In this document: positions 29,606 through 40,600 of the stretch, piece after piece
How positions within the stretch are numbered: position 1 is the stretch's first letter
How the letters are laid out: each line of letters opens with the position of its first letter
Assembly (NCBI RefSeq): GCF_038051985.1
Contig: NZ_CP150291.1
Location: forward strand, 620,001-684,000
Source: Solibacillus sp. FSL H8-0523
Lineage (GTDB): Bacteria; Bacillota; Bacilli; Bacillales_A; Planococcaceae
Length of the DNA stretch: 64,000 nucleotides
Reading direction: 5' to 3'
Position numbers and translations under genes: made by a program
Notes under the pieces: generated by a model
What the model was told of the DNA's origin: nothing
Database searches by the model: none
The model's input: the letters and a program-made list of their open reading frames with translations, nothing else

Positions 29606-30178
29606 ATGAAAAAAAACATCGGGTTGATCATCGTTTTAGCACTTGTCATCACGATGGTTGGCACATACATAAAAAAAGAATTAGATGCGGATCAAAAAAT
29701 TAGTGAACAAGCAATGGGAAAAGAAGTCGCATTAGATGAAACGGTAGGCCTAGAAAAAGGTAATCTAGCACCGGATTTTACGCTTTCTAATCTACAAGGC
29801 GAACCATTGACACTTTCAGACTTAAAGGGTAAACGGGTTGTGTTAAATTTCTGGGCAACGTGGTGTCCGCCTTGCGAAGCGGAAATGCCGCATATGCAAA
29901 AATACTATGAGCAGTATAAAAACGAGGACAATGTCGAAATTGTTGGCGTCAATTTAACATACGCAAGAGAAAAAGTTGAGCGTGTTGAAACGTTTTTAAA
30001 GAGCTATGACATTACATTTCCGATTGTGTTAGAGCCAGATGAATCAGTTGCGAATCAGTACCGTATTCTTACCATTCCTACGACGTTTATGATCGATACT
30101 GAAGGCCGTGTACAAAAGAAAATCGAAGGACCGCTCGATTTAGACACATTACGAGAAAATGTTACACAATTAAATTAG
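29606..30178 (+). CDS. Membrane-anchored thiol-disulfide oxidoreductase, ResA/TlpA-like
   Basis: This 190-residue extracytoplasmic thioredoxin-fold protein has an N-terminal anchor at about 5-22, a linker, and a TlpA/ResA-type redoxin domain (about 52-185) with active site WATWCPPC (Cys87, Cys90) and the cis-Pro loop ILTIPTTFMID. Such proteins reduce apocytochrome c or spore/wall proteins outside the membrane; the substrate here cannot be told, and no cytochrome-c biogenesis genes are adjacent. GAGGTG precedes ATG 29606. Distinguishing ResA from StoA needs alignment. Confidence 0.85.
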   Translation: MKKNIGLIIVLALVITMVGTYIKKELDADQKISEQAMGKEVALDETVGLEKGNLAPDFTLSNLQGEPLTLSDLKGKRVVLNFWATWCPPCEAEMPHMQKYYEQYKNEDNVEIVGVNLTYAREKVERVETFLKSYDITFPIVLEPDESVANQYRILTIPTTFMIDTEGRVQKKIEGPLDLDTLRENVTQLN

Positions 30179-30251
30179 CGAAAATTGATTCGACTTGAGT
30201 AGTATGAAATGAATTTCCACTTCATAAATTTTATGGAGTGGGGGGAAGTTT

Positions 30252-31679
30252 GTGCGAAAAAGTCGAATTTTTTTATTGCTACTGGCGCTAGTAATCGTTG
30301 TCGGACTTGTCTATGGTTATAGTAAAATGCAACAGGAAGAAACAAAAGAACAGGCGGATTTTGCGGCAGTCAATGAGTTACATGAACTGATTACGGCTGA
30401 ATCGGTTTATGATATTACTTCGGAAAAGTTAGTAGAGGGGGCACTGCGCGGGATGGCAAATGCCATTAATGATCCGTATAGTACCTATTATTCACAGCAA
30501 GAAGCGGTTTTTCACAAGCAAGCGTTAGCGAGTGAGCGTGTTGGCATTGGGCTTGAATTATCGGAAGTGAATGGGAAGTTTATTGTTGTAGCGCCAGTGA
30601 AAGCATCGCCCGCAGAAAAAGCAGGGATTCGACCACTGGATGAGCTGGTTCAAGTCGATGAAACACGACTCGAAGGAAAGACACTGGGTGACGTGATGAA
30701 GCTAATGCAAGGGGAAGCGGGCGAAACGGTTGCGCTGGTACTGTATCGACCAGAGCTAGAGAGACATGTAAAACTTGAAGTGAAACGGGAGAAGCTTAAA
30801 AATACAACGGTGGAAACGCAATTATTAGAAGTGGAAGAAGTGAAAATTGGCTATGTAATCATCTCGCTCTTTGCCGAAAACACGGCGGAGGAATGGAAAA
30901 AGGCGCTTGATGTGCTTTTGGCAAAGGAAGTACAAGGCTTAATCATTGATGTACGTGACAACCCTGGTGGCTATTTACATAGTGTTGCACAAATGATGAG
31001 CATGTTTGAGCAAAATGAAAAAACGTTCGCCTATATGCAAAATCATGAGGGGGCGACAGAGTCACTGAAAACAAAAACAAGTGAAGCCTTTGCGCCTTAC
31101 GCGAAGCAGTTAAGCAATATGCCGATTACGGTGTTGCAAAATGAAGGAAGTGCTTCAGCGAGTGAAGTCTTTGCCGGGGCGCTTCAAGACTGGAAGCGCG
31201 GTGTGGTCATTGGTGTCACAAGTTTTGGTAAAGGAACGGTCCAACAAACATGGGAACTGCAAAATGGTGGTGAGGTGAAGCTGTCGACAAATAAATGGTT
31301 AACACCATCGAAGCGCTGGATTCATCAAGTTGGGATTGAGCCGGATTTAGAAGTAGAGCAGCACCCGCTGTATAAAGTCGAAATGAAAGTGTTAAAAGGC
31401 CGTTTTGATGTGGGCGAATATAGCGAAGAAATTGCCTATAGTCAGCGTGTGTTAAGCGAGCTTGGCTATAATATTGGGCGGACAGATGGCTTTTATGATT
31501 TAGACACGGCAAATGAAGTTGAAAAATTCCGCAAGCGTTATGAGTTAGAGGATGGCAGACAGTTAGATGAAGTGTTTTTCCGTGAGCTGACGCTGCAATT
31601 AAAGAATTTTAAAGAAGACCCAGTAAACGATATGCAATTGCAAATGGCGGTGAGCTTTGTGATGCACCAATTTGAGTAA
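30252..31679 (+). CDS. ctpB: C-terminal processing serine protease, CtpB-like (S41)
   Basis: This 475-residue S41 protease has one N-terminal TM/signal segment (about 5-23), a PDZ domain (about 95-175), the protease core and a C-terminal peptidoglycan-binding domain (about 400-455). The Ser/Lys pair is visible: NEGSASASE with Ser302, GKGTVQ with Lys327, and Gln331, at the same spacing as in CtpB. CtpB in B. subtilis cleaves SpoIVFA during sporulation. Its place after ftsEX and before minJ matches B. subtilis yvjB. The start is GTG 30252 behind a GGAGTGGGGGGAA ribosome site. Confidence 0.9.
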   Translation: MRKSRIFLLLLALVIVVGLVYGYSKMQQEETKEQADFAAVNELHELITAESVYDITSEKLVEGALRGMANAINDPYSTYYSQQEAVFHKQALASERVGIGLELSEVNGKFIVVAPVKASPAEKAGIRPLDELVQVDETRLEGKTLGDVMKLMQGEAGETVALVLYRPELERHVKLEVKREKLKNTTVETQLLEVEEVKIGYVIISLFAENTAEEWKKALDVLLAKEVQGLIIDVRDNPGGYLHSVAQMMSMFEQNEKTFAYMQNHEGATESLKTKTSEAFAPYAKQLSNMPITVLQNEGSASASEVFAGALQDWKRGVVIGVTSFGKGTVQQTWELQNGGEVKLSTNKWLTPSKRWIHQVGIEPDLEVEQHPLYKVEMKVLKGRFDVGEYSEEIAYSQRVLSELGYNIGRTDGFYDLDTANEVEKFRKRYELEDGRQLDEVFFRELTLQLKNFKEDPVNDMQLQMAVSFVMHQFE

Positions 31680-31775
31680 TTGGTCTATTAAGTTCTGATG
31701 CGGCATAGATAATAGAAATAGGACTACGAATTATGACCAGGATTTGATACAATTAGTCGTACGGTAGGTGAGATG

Positions 31776-32945
31776 ATGGATATAACAATTTTATTCGAAA
31801 TTTTAAAAGGGATTGGTCGCTTTTTTATCAATCCGCTATTTTATATCGCAATTTTATCAGCAATATTTTTAGGTTATCGTCGTGTAAAACGAGAGCGCCG
31901 CTTTTTTCATACAAGAATTTTAGACGGCTGGTCAGAGTTGAAAAACATGCTGTTGATGGGCTTTGTCCTATCGTTAATCATTTCGTTATTTAGTGTGGTT
32001 ATTGGCTTAACGGTATCACTTGAGCTATTAGTCGCGATATTTTTAGTTAGCCTGATCGGGCTCGTTTTATACTTGTATCATGTATTATCGCCAATTATTG
32101 TGATGACACTCGCATTTTGTGCGATTGTCTGGATAGATTGGCAAGATTGGTCGTATTCGATTTGGGGTATTGACTTAGCTGGACGTAATGTCGTAGAGGG
32201 GTTAGTAATTACCGTGCCCGTTTTAGCTGGGCTACTATTAATGGCTGAAGGGATTTTGATTCGTCGTAACGGAGCGAAATTTGCCTCGCCCATTGTAGAA
32301 AAGACCAAGCGTGGAATGAATGGCGTTGCTTACTATAGTAAACAGCTTTGGTTATTACCACTTGTCACGATTATTCCGGGAGATGGCATTCAAAACTTTG
32401 CGCCGTATTGGCCACAGTTTACGATTGGCGCAGAGCAATTTTCGCTAATTATTTTCCCGTTTGTCATTGGTTTTCAACAAATGGTACGACAAAAGCTACC
32501 GATGTATGTTTATCCGCAAATGGGGGGTAGCATTGTCTTAATCGGTGAATTGGTATTGATTGTTGGTTTACTTGCTTATTTTGTACCGGTACTCGGTGCA
32601 GCGGCATTAGCGCTGGGTGCAATTTCTCGTACGGTTATTGGCGTTTACTATAGTCGCTCAGAGGACCGGAACAGTTATGCGGTGATTCGCAGTGAAAAAG
32701 GAATCATGATTGCCAGTGTGTTACCGGATTCGCCAGCAGAGAAGATGGGCTTAATTGCTGGGGAAGTTATTAAGAAAGTTAACGGTCAGCTTGTTTTAAC
32801 CGAAGACGAACTGTACAGCGCCTTACAAATTAATGCGGCACATTGTCGTTTAGAGGTGCTCGATCATAGCGGTGAAATTCGTTTGACCCAGCATGTTGTA
32901 CACAGTGAAGATAATCATAAAATTGGGCTATTAATTGTCCGTTAA
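31776..32945 (+). CDS. minJ: Septum-site topology protein MinJ
   Basis: MinJ bridges DivIVA and MinD at poles and septa. The ~389-residue product has six to seven TM segments in residues ~10-300 and a C-terminal cytosolic PDZ domain (about 305-385: SEKGIMIASVLPDSPAEKMGLIAGEVIKKVNG). The opening (INPLFYIAILSAIFLGYRRVKRERRFFHTR) is like B. subtilis MinJ (YvjD). AGGTG ends at 31770, so the second ATG (31776) has better spacing than the first (31773). It is closed by a terminator. Confidence 0.88.
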   Translation: MDITILFEILKGIGRFFINPLFYIAILSAIFLGYRRVKRERRFFHTRILDGWSELKNMLLMGFVLSLIISLFSVVIGLTVSLELLVAIFLVSLIGLVLYLYHVLSPIIVMTLAFCAIVWIDWQDWSYSIWGIDLAGRNVVEGLVITVPVLAGLLLMAEGILIRRNGAKFASPIVEKTKRGMNGVAYYSKQLWLLPLVTIIPGDGIQNFAPYWPQFTIGAEQFSLIIFPFVIGFQQMVRQKLPMYVYPQMGGSIVLIGELVLIVGLLAYFVPVLGAAALALGAISRTVIGVYYSRSEDRNSYAVIRSEKGIMIASVLPDSPAEKMGLIAGEVIKKVNGQLVLTEDELYSALQINAAHCRLEVLDHSGEIRLTQHVVHSEDNHKIGLLIVR

Positions 32946-32951
32946 GTAAGT

Positions 32952-32985
32952 GGAACCTCGCACATTGTGGGGTTCTTTTTTTGTG
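32952..32985 (+). terminator. Terminator after minJ
   Basis: GGAACCTCGCAC / GTGGGGTTC forms an imperfect stem followed by seven T residues. Confidence 0.85.
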
Positions 32986-33101
32986 CATTATGTTTATCAC
33001 TGTTCGACTTCGTAAAGTATGATACTATAAACGTATTATTCGTTATTTGAATTTTATGAATGCATGTAGAAAGCTTGTCGTTCTTAACAGGAGTGGGAGT
33101 T

Positions 33102-33719
33102 ATGTTAGATTGGGTTAGTATTGCGAATGTTGAATTATTGATTGAAAAATATAAATTATTGGGGCCTTGGTTTAGTGTTTTACTAACATCGATTGAGGCG
33201 TTTTTACCGTTTATTCCATTGTTTGTCGTGGTTGTTGCGAATGCGGGAGCTTATGGGTTGTTTTGGGGCTTTATGTTATCGTGGCTAGCGACCGTAGCGG
33301 GCTCGTATTTATTCTTTTTAATCATCCGCAAATTCGGCAACCATCGACTATTTAAAAAAATAAAAGCGCAACACCAAGTGCAAAAGCTGATTCAATGGGT
33401 TGATATGCGCGGCTTTACACCGCTGTTTGTTCTACTCTGTTTACCATTTACGCCAGTGGTTGTGGTCAACAGTGTGGCAGGCTTATCGAATTTAAAAAAG
33501 AACTATTATTTTTTGACATTACTCATTTCTAAGCCGGTGATGATTTTTTTCATTAGTTATTTAGGTAGTGACTTACGCGCGGTTGTAAGTTCGCCGATGA
33601 AAATTATCGTATCGTGTCTGATTATTGTCGGGATTTGGCTGTTAGGGAAATGGATTGAACACCTGATGAATAAACGTGTAGAACGAGATTTACGCAATGC
33701 ACGAGCAAATAAGCAGTAA
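33102..33719 (+). CDS. TVP38/TMEM64 family membrane protein, YhjE-like
   Basis: This 205-residue polytopic membrane protein belongs to the DedA/VTT superfamily. Visible are EAFLPFIPLFVVVVANAGAYG, the GxxxG-like turn FMLSWLATVAGSYLFFLIIRKFG, the RGFTPLFVLLCLPFTPVVVVNSVAGLS re-entrant loop and two more TM helices. The family is linked to lipid scrambling or membrane homeostasis; no specific substrate can be given. ATG 33102 follows AGGAGTGGGAG; the earlier start at 33060 has none. B. subtilis yhjE, of the same family, lies in the yhj region near comK. Confidence 0.85.
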   Translation: MLDWVSIANVELLIEKYKLLGPWFSVLLTSIEAFLPFIPLFVVVVANAGAYGLFWGFMLSWLATVAGSYLFFLIIRKFGNHRLFKKIKAQHQVQKLIQWVDMRGFTPLFVLLCLPFTPVVVVNSVAGLSNLKKNYYFLTLLISKPVMIFFISYLGSDLRAVVSSPMKIIVSCLIIVGIWLLGKWIEHLMNKRVERDLRNARANKQ

Positions 33720-33726
33720 ATTTAGG

Positions 33727-33756
33727 CGTCGCTATATTAAATAGTGACGTTTTTTC
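33727..33756 (+). terminator. Terminator after the TVP38 gene
   Basis: CGTCGCTAT / ATAGTGACG (one G-T wobble, 33727-33735 with 33741-33749) is followed by TTTTTT. Confidence 0.88.
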
Positions 33757-33764
33757 TTTGCTAT

Positions 33765-33945
33765 GTCTAGGCTAAAGCGCCAGCCCCTAGGACATTTCGG
33801 TGCCTCCTGCAAAAGTGGTGTAGCATTTACTTTTGCGTCAGGCCCTGCAATGTCTGAGGCTCACACGATGTGAGTCATGTCGGTCATGTCACATGCGTTT
33901 TGACCAATCGGGGCTTAAAGGGCGATTTAGCGCTTTTCCTATAGG
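33765..33945. repeat. Intergenic repeat D with inverted ends
   Basis: The 240-bp gap before addB holds a ~180-bp element with inverted ends (AAAGCGCCAGCCCC at 33774 and GGGGCT...AGCGCTTTT at 33910-33937). Internal hairpins include CTCACA-CGA-TGTGAG. It resembles a common class of Bacillus intergenic repeats that start with AGCGCCxAGCCCC. A short relic with the same end motif (AAGGGCACTTTAGCGC) lies at 56766-56782. Confidence 0.65.
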
Positions 33946-34011
33946 ATAAAGTGCGCGAACATGTATTCTTATTATATAATAAAGATACTTAAAAAAAGTG
34001 AGGTGTCGGCG

Positions 34012-37000
34012 ATGACGTTACGTGTGATTTCAGGACGAGCAGGGACAGGGAAATCGACTTTTATTCATGAAGAAATTGTAGAGGATTTAAAAACAAATTT
34101 ACTCGGCCATCCGATTTTTATTTTAGTTCCGGACCAAATGACGTTTTCAACCGAGTATGAGCTGACTAATAATTATGACATTGAAGGCATGATGCGCGCA
34201 CAGGTCATGACGTTTAAACGTTTAGCGTGGTTTGTACTGCAAAACGAGGGTGGGATTGCACGTGAACGGATTGATAACACTGGGTATCGCATGCTGCTAC
34301 GTCGCATTTTAGAAGAGCATCAAGAGGAGTTTTTACTGTTCAAGCAAGCAGCTGGGAAGCGCGGATTTACAAAGGAAGTCGAGCAAATTTTAAAGGAATT
34401 TAGTCAATACAATATTGATCTTCCATCGCTTAAACCATTAATGGACGCATTACGTGTGAATGGTGCAAGTGAAGTGCTGCTACATAAAATGCATGATATT
34501 GAAATTATATTACAGCAACTAGAGGAGCGCATTGGAGCAGAGTATATCGATGGGGATGGTTACTTCCCGTTACTGTTAGAGCGTATGCCTAAAATGGAAA
34601 GCTTACGCAATACGCATGTATATTTAGATGGTTTTGTGTCGTTTAATGGTCAGGAGTTTGCGATTTTAAAAGAGCTGTTAATTTATGCGAAGCGTGTGAC
34701 ATTAGTGTTGCCGATGGATCATCCGTCTTCAGATATGCTGGATGGTTCCACGTTTTACCGTGCGGCGATGACCTACGACAAAGTTAAGCATGAAATAGCA
34801 AAATTACGATTAGAGCATGGCCTTGATATTGAGGAAGAGCCGCGTATGCATTTAGAGGTAAATTTCCGTAGTAAGAATCGTGATTTACAGCAAATTGAGC
34901 GTAGCTTTAATGAGCCATTTGTGAAGCCGATTGAGGCATTAGGAAACGTGAAAATTTTAGAGGGGGTTAATCCGCGTGCAGAAGTACAAGGTATTGCCCA
35001 GGAAATTAAAAAGCTCGTTGTCGAAAAAGGCTTGCGCTATCAAGACATCGGGATTATGTATCGCCAAGCAGATGTCTATGATCCGATTATTACGACGACG
35101 TTTACGCAATATGAAATTCCATACTTCTCGAATGAAAAACGTGCGATGCTGTACCATCCTTTAATCGAATTTAGTCGTTCAGTTTTAGAAATTCTCACGT
35201 CAAATTGGAAGTATGAACCGGTATTCCGCAGTGTAAAAACTGACCTTTATTTCCCGTACAATGCAAATTTAGCCGCGATGCGTGACCGTGCGGATATTTT
35301 AGAGAACTTTGTCATTGCAAAGGGGATTGTGCATGATCGTTGGTTTAATGACGAGGTGTGGCATTACCGTCGTTTTAAGTCACTTGAAAAGATGAATACC
35401 GTGCAAACAAAGGACGAAGAGGAGCATGAAGCACTACTGAAATCGGCGCGTGATTTAATTCGAGAACCGGTTGCAAAGCTACAGCATAAGCTAAAAGGAC
35501 ATGTAACAGGCCGTGACATTGTTGTGGCATTGTATGAATTTATGGACGAGCTTGAGGTGTATAAAAAGCTCGTGAAAATGCAGGAGCAGGAAGAAAAAAC
35601 GGCAGCCATGCAAAAGGCGACAGAGCATGAACAAGCGTGGAATGGCTGGGTGCATATTTTAGAGCAGTTCGACCTCATGTTTGGCGATAAAGAAATCGCT
35701 TTAGAAGAGGCAGCACAAATTTTAGATGAGGGCTTTGAATCGCTGCAGTTTTCAAGCGTACCACCGACACTCGATGAAGTAACGGTTTCTACGTTAGAAT
35801 TCGCACGTTTTGATAATAAAAAGGCGATTTTCATTATCGGGGTCAATGACGGCGCGTATCCAATGCGAATGGATTCGGGCGGATTATTATCAGATGATGA
35901 GCGTGACGTGTTTGAACAGGCTGATTTCGAGCTGGCGCCAGGAATTAAAAGCCGATTGTTACAAGAAAGCTTTTTATTTTACCGTGCGATTACATCACCG
36001 ACGGATTATTTATTTATTACCTATGCGAGTGCGGATGAAGAAAGTAAAGGCAAGCTGCCATCGATTTACGTGAACCGTCTGCATAAAATGTTTGAGGTGA
36101 AGCAGGACGGAAAAGATGAGCCGGTGCGCACCTTACCGCAACGTCAAGTAGTCGCCGATCCGCTTGATGAAGTGCATTCAGCAAACGTACTCGATTATTT
36201 ACAGCATCCATCTCCTGCGATTGGCTTTTTAATGACGCAGTTAAAGCAGGCACAATTTGAACGCCGCGAAGTCGCAGAAGCATGGCAGGCACTCCAAGCG
36301 TTTTATGAGCGTGAAGGGAACTGGCAGCATGTGCTTGAGCTTGTCACAAAGCCGTTATATGAAACAAATGAGGCAGAGCCACTTACGGAAGAAACGGCTA
36401 CAAAGCTATACGGTGAAAACTTTTTAGCGAGTGTATCGCGTATTGAGAAATTTTATAGCTGTCCGTATTCACACTTTGCATCGTACGGCTTGAAATTACA
36501 GGAGCGTACGGAATTTAAACTGGAATCATTTGCGATGGGCGATTTATTCCATGAGGCAATTCGAACAATTTTATCGGAAAAAGAGCCGACGATTGTGCTT
36601 GATACGTATGTGGCATGTTATAAAAAAGCGGATTACACGATTTCAAAACTCGTTGATTACTTCTCGTACAATATTTTAAAAAGCAGTCATCGTTTTGAGT
36701 ACATTAAAACGAAGCTTGTTAAAATTGTCGCGCGTACGATTTATGCGTTAGTCAACCAAAGCGAGCTGTCAAAATTCAAAGCGATTGCGCATGAAAAGCC
36801 GTTTGGTAAGCGGGATGATAAAAATACCGAACAAGATGACCGCAACCCACTCGATGCATTAAAGATTGATTTGGATGATAACCGTAAAATGTTTGTGCGC
36901 GGCCAAATTGACCGCATTGATGCGTATAAGGATGCGCAAAACTTATATTTGCGTGTCATTGATTATAAATCGAGCGGCCGTAAATTAGATTTCAACGAGG

Positions 37001-37644
37001 TGTATAACGGTATTTCGCTTCAGCTGTTAACGTATTTAGATGTGGCGATGCAAAACTTCCCGATTATTGCACAGGAAGGCAAGTTTATTAAGGATTTATC
37101 GGAGCTTGAAAACATCATTGTGCAAGCAGCCGGCATGTTCTATTTACATGTGCATAACCCACTGATTCCAACTGAGGATTATGAGCAGCTCGACAAGGTA
37201 GAAAGCTTACGTCAGGAAAAGTTCAAGCTAAGTGGCTATATGTTGAAGGATGTCGAGGTAGCGAACTTAATGGATACGTCGCTTGAGCCGAGCAAGACGT
37301 CTATTATTGTGCCAGCGAAATTTAAAAGTGGTGAGGAGCTAGAATTTGATGGCCGCTCATCGAAAGTGATCGAACCAGCGCAAATGGAGAATTTACAGCA
37401 ATTTGTTCACCATAAATTCCGCCAGGCGGGTAATGAAATTTATAAAGGTAACACCGAAATTAAGCCGTACAGCTTAGGCAATCAAAAAGCATGTACGTAT
37501 TGTAATTTTAAATCGGTTTGTCAATTTGATGAGACCGAAACGGGCAACAGCTTCAATGAACTGAAGAAGCAAAAAGAGGAAGAACTATTCGACAATATGA
37601 AAAAGGCGGTGTGTGTACATGACGATTCCAATGAAGCCGAGTGA
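34012..37644 (+). CDS. addB: ATP-dependent helicase/nuclease subunit B
   Basis: AddAB processes double-strand breaks to recombinogenic 3' tails, the Firmicutes counterpart of RecBCD. The 1210-residue AddB has an N-terminal UvrD-like P-loop (GRAGTGKST), a Chi-scanning pseudo-helicase body and a C-terminal PD-(D/E)XK nuclease (GQIDRIDA...VIDYKSSGRKLDF). Iron-sulfur cluster cysteines flank the nuclease: one in FYSCPYSHF and three in ACTYCNFKSVCQF. ATG 34012 follows AGGTG at 34001-34005; 17 upstream in-frame codons are left out. The end overlaps addA by 26 bases. Confidence 0.96.
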   Translation: MTLRVISGRAGTGKSTFIHEEIVEDLKTNLLGHPIFILVPDQMTFSTEYELTNNYDIEGMMRAQVMTFKRLAWFVLQNEGGIARERIDNTGYRMLLRRILEEHQEEFLLFKQAAGKRGFTKEVEQILKEFSQYNIDLPSLKPLMDALRVNGASEVLLHKMHDIEIILQQLEERIGAEYIDGDGYFPLLLERMPKMESLRNTHVYLDGFVSFNGQEFAILKELLIYAKRVTLVLPMDHPSSDMLDGSTFYRAAMTYDKVKHEIAKLRLEHGLDIEEEPRMHLEVNFRSKNRDLQQIERSFNEPFVKPIEALGNVKILEGVNPRAEVQGIAQEIKKLVVEKGLRYQDIGIMYRQADVYDPIITTTFTQYEIPYFSNEKRAMLYHPLIEFSRSVLEILTSNWKYEPVFRSVKTDLYFPYNANLAAMRDRADILENFVIAKGIVHDRWFNDEVWHYRRFKSLEKMNTVQTKDEEEHEALLKSARDLIREPVAKLQHKLKGHVTGRDIVVALYEFMDELEVYKKLVKMQEQEEKTAAMQKATEHEQAWNGWVHILEQFDLMFGDKEIALEEAAQILDEGFESLQFSSVPPTLDEVTVSTLEFARFDNKKAIFIIGVNDGAYPMRMDSGGLLSDDERDVFEQADFELAPGIKSRLLQESFLFYRAITSPTDYLFITYASADEESKGKLPSIYVNRLHKMFEVKQDGKDEPVRTLPQRQVVADPLDEVHSANVLDYLQHPSPAIGFLMTQLKQAQFERREVAEAWQALQAFYEREGNWQHVLELVTKPLYETNEAEPLTEETATKLYGENFLASVSRIEKFYSCPYSHFASYGLKLQERTEFKLESFAMGDLFHEAIRTILSEKEPTIVLDTYVACYKKADYTISKLVDYFSYNILKSSHRFEYIKTKLVKIVARTIYALVNQSELSKFKAIAHEKPFGKRDDKNTEQDDRNPLDALKIDLDDNRKMFVRGQIDRIDAYKDAQNLYLRVIDYKSSGRKLDFNEVYNGISLQLLTYLDVAMQNFPIIAQEGKFIKDLSELENIIVQAAGMFYLHVHNPLIPTEDYEQLDKVESLRQEKFKLSGYMLKDVEVANLMDTSLEPSKTSIIVPAKFKSGEELEFDGRSSKVIEPAQMENLQQFVHHKFRQAGNEIYKGNTEIKPYSLGNQKACTYCNFKSVCQFDETETGNSFNELKKQKEEELFDNMKKAVCVHDDSNEAE

Positions 37645-40600
37645 TGTGCAGTGGACCGATGTACAGTGGAAGGCGATTTATGCAGCTGGACATGATGTAT
37701 TAGTATCGGCTGCTGCGGGTTCAGGGAAAACAGCGGTATTAATCGAGCGGTTAATTCAAAAGATTTTAGCACCTGAGGATGTTCGAATTGATGTCGATGA
37801 ATTACTCGTTGTAACGTTTACAAACGCATCGGCTGCGGAGATGCGCAATCGTATGGCAGAGGCACTCGAAAAGGCGCTGTCCGAGGACCCAAGCAATGCC
37901 TTTTTACGCCGTCAGCTGAGTCTACTAAATAAGGCACAAATTTCAACGCTGCATTCGTTTTGCTTATCGATTTGCCGTGAGTTTGCATACACAATTGATT
38001 TAGATCCAGGTTTTCGTTTAGCGAGCACCGAGGAGGCATCACTGCTACAAGATGATGTACTAATGGACGTGTTAGAAAAGGCGTACCGTGGGGATATGGA
38101 TGCACTATTTTCAAAAGATGAGTTATATGCATTAGTTGATAGCTTTGCGACGGACCGCAGTGACCAGGCGATTGAGTTTTTACTACAGGAAATGTATAAA
38201 GTGTCACGTGTACAGCCAAAACCGTATGAATGGTTACGCGCGTTGCCGTCTAAATATGATATTGATCCGAGTACACCGATTGATGATTTAGCGATAGCTA
38301 AGGAAATTCGCCCGTTTGTTGTCGCGAGTTTACAAGAAGCAGCAAGTCGTATATATAAAGGCTGGCAAATTGTATCGGTGGAGCCAGCGCTTCAAAAAAA
38401 CACGGAGTTATTTGAAGGGGAATACGCGGCGGTAAAAGCAGTAGCCGACGCAATGGAGCAAGGCACGTGGCAAGAGGCCTATGAGCTGATGCCAGCAATT
38501 GAATTTGGTCGGATAAAAGCTGTGACGAAAAAAGATACCGAGGAAGACCGTGCACAATACGCGATTGCGAAAGACCACCGCGACCAAGCAAAAGCAATGA
38601 TTGCAGGTTTAAAGGAAACATTTTTCGCCCGTCATCCAAAGCTGTACGTACAGGAAATGGCTGCAACTAAGCCAATTTTAGAAACGTTAGTGAAGCTGAC
38701 GATTGAATACAGCGAGGCCTTTAAAAAGGCGAAGCAGGAGCGCGGTTTACTGGATTTCTCGGATTTAGAGCATTATGCACTTGAGATTTTAACCGCTCGA
38801 GATACGGATACGGCACCACCGACACCGTCTGATGTGGCACTAGGTTTTAAGAAACGTTTTAAAGAAGTGCTTGTTGATGAGTATCAGGACGTTAACTTTT
38901 TACAAGAAACGATTCTGCAGCTTGTGAAAAGTGGCGATGAGGCGAGTGGCAATATGTTCATGGTTGGTGATGTCAAACAGTCGATTTACGCGTTCCGACT
39001 GGCAGAACCCCGCCTGTTCCTTGATAAATACAAGCGTTTTGACACGGATCCAACGGCGAACGGGATGAAAATCGATTTAAATGCCAACTTCCGTAGCCGT
39101 TCAGAGGTATTAGAAGGCACGAACTATGTGTTTGAGCAAATTATGGATGAGGAAGTCGGCGAAATTGAATACGATGAGCAGGCAAAACTAAGATTTGGTG
39201 CAAGTTACGATGAGCAGCAAGTCCCGATTGAACTAGTGCTACTTGAGGGCGATTCAAAAACACAAATCGTACCTGGTGCCGAAGAGGATACAGAGGAAGA
39301 AAGCATTAGCGCGGCCCAGCAAGAGGCACGTTATATTATTCAGCGTATTCGAGGCTTTGTAGAAAACGGTGGACAAGTATATAACCCGAAAACAAAATCA
39401 ATGCGCCCCGTGCAATACAAGGACATCGTTGTTCTAATGCGTTCACGCACATGGTATACGACATTCGCTGAGGAATTTAAACGTGCAGGCCTACCGCTGT
39501 ATGCGGAAACAGATGGTGGCTATTTCGAGTCGCTTGAAGTGATGATTATGCTTAACACATTAAAAGTGATCGACAACCCGTATCAGGACATTCCACTAGC
39601 ATCTGTTCTGCGTGCCCCGTTTATTGGCTTAACGGAAAATGAACTGGCAGCCATTCGTTTGGTAAACGAAAAAGTGCCGTTTTATGATGCGCTCAAGCAA
39701 TTCCGTGAGCAGGCGAATGGTGAAATGTCGGGTGCTACGGAGCAAAAGCTCGACAAGTTCTTTAGCCTACATGAAAAATGGCGTAACTTCTCGCGTCACG
39801 GGGCACTCGCTGATTTAGTATGGCAAGTGTATTTAGATACGAATTATTTTGAAATGGTTGGCGCGATGGCGAATGGTAAGCAGCGTCAGGCCAATTTACG
39901 TGCGCTGCATGACCGCGCATTAAGCTATGAAAAATCATCGTTTCGTGGATTATTCCGCTTCCTACGTTTCATTGACCGTATGCACTCGCGCGGGGATGAT
40001 CTAGGAATTGCGAAATCCATTAGTGAAGCCGATGATGTCGTAACCCTACTGACGATTCACAAATCAAAGGGCTTAGAATATCCAGTCGTATTTGTTGCGG
40101 GCATGAGCCGAGCTTTCAATACAAAAGATTTAAGCAGTCGTTATATTTTTGATCAAGATTTTGGGTTAGCGATTAAATCGGTCAATCCGGATTTGAATAT
40201 TATTTCAACATCACTACCTCATTTATATGTGAAAGAGAAAAAGCTCGCAAAAATGAAGGCTGAGGAAATGCGTATTTTATATGTGGCGATGACGCGTGCG
40301 AAGGAACGACTAATTTTAGTCGGTTCTATAAAAGAGTGGCAAAAGCAAAAGGAAGAATGGCAGTTTTATCAGGATTTACAGGAAAAAGTGCTGCCAAAAT
40401 ATGTGCGTTCTAAAGCAAATAGCTATTTAAGCTGGGTAGGTCCTGCGGTTGCACGTCACAACGATTTCTTATTTGCCGAGTATCGTTCAGAAAAAGCGAC
40501 GAAAACGGAAAAATGGAAAATTACCGTTGTGCCAAATAGTGATTATTTAGCGGCCAACGAGCAGGCAGATACGGTAGATGAAAAGGACAAGCAAGCAGTG

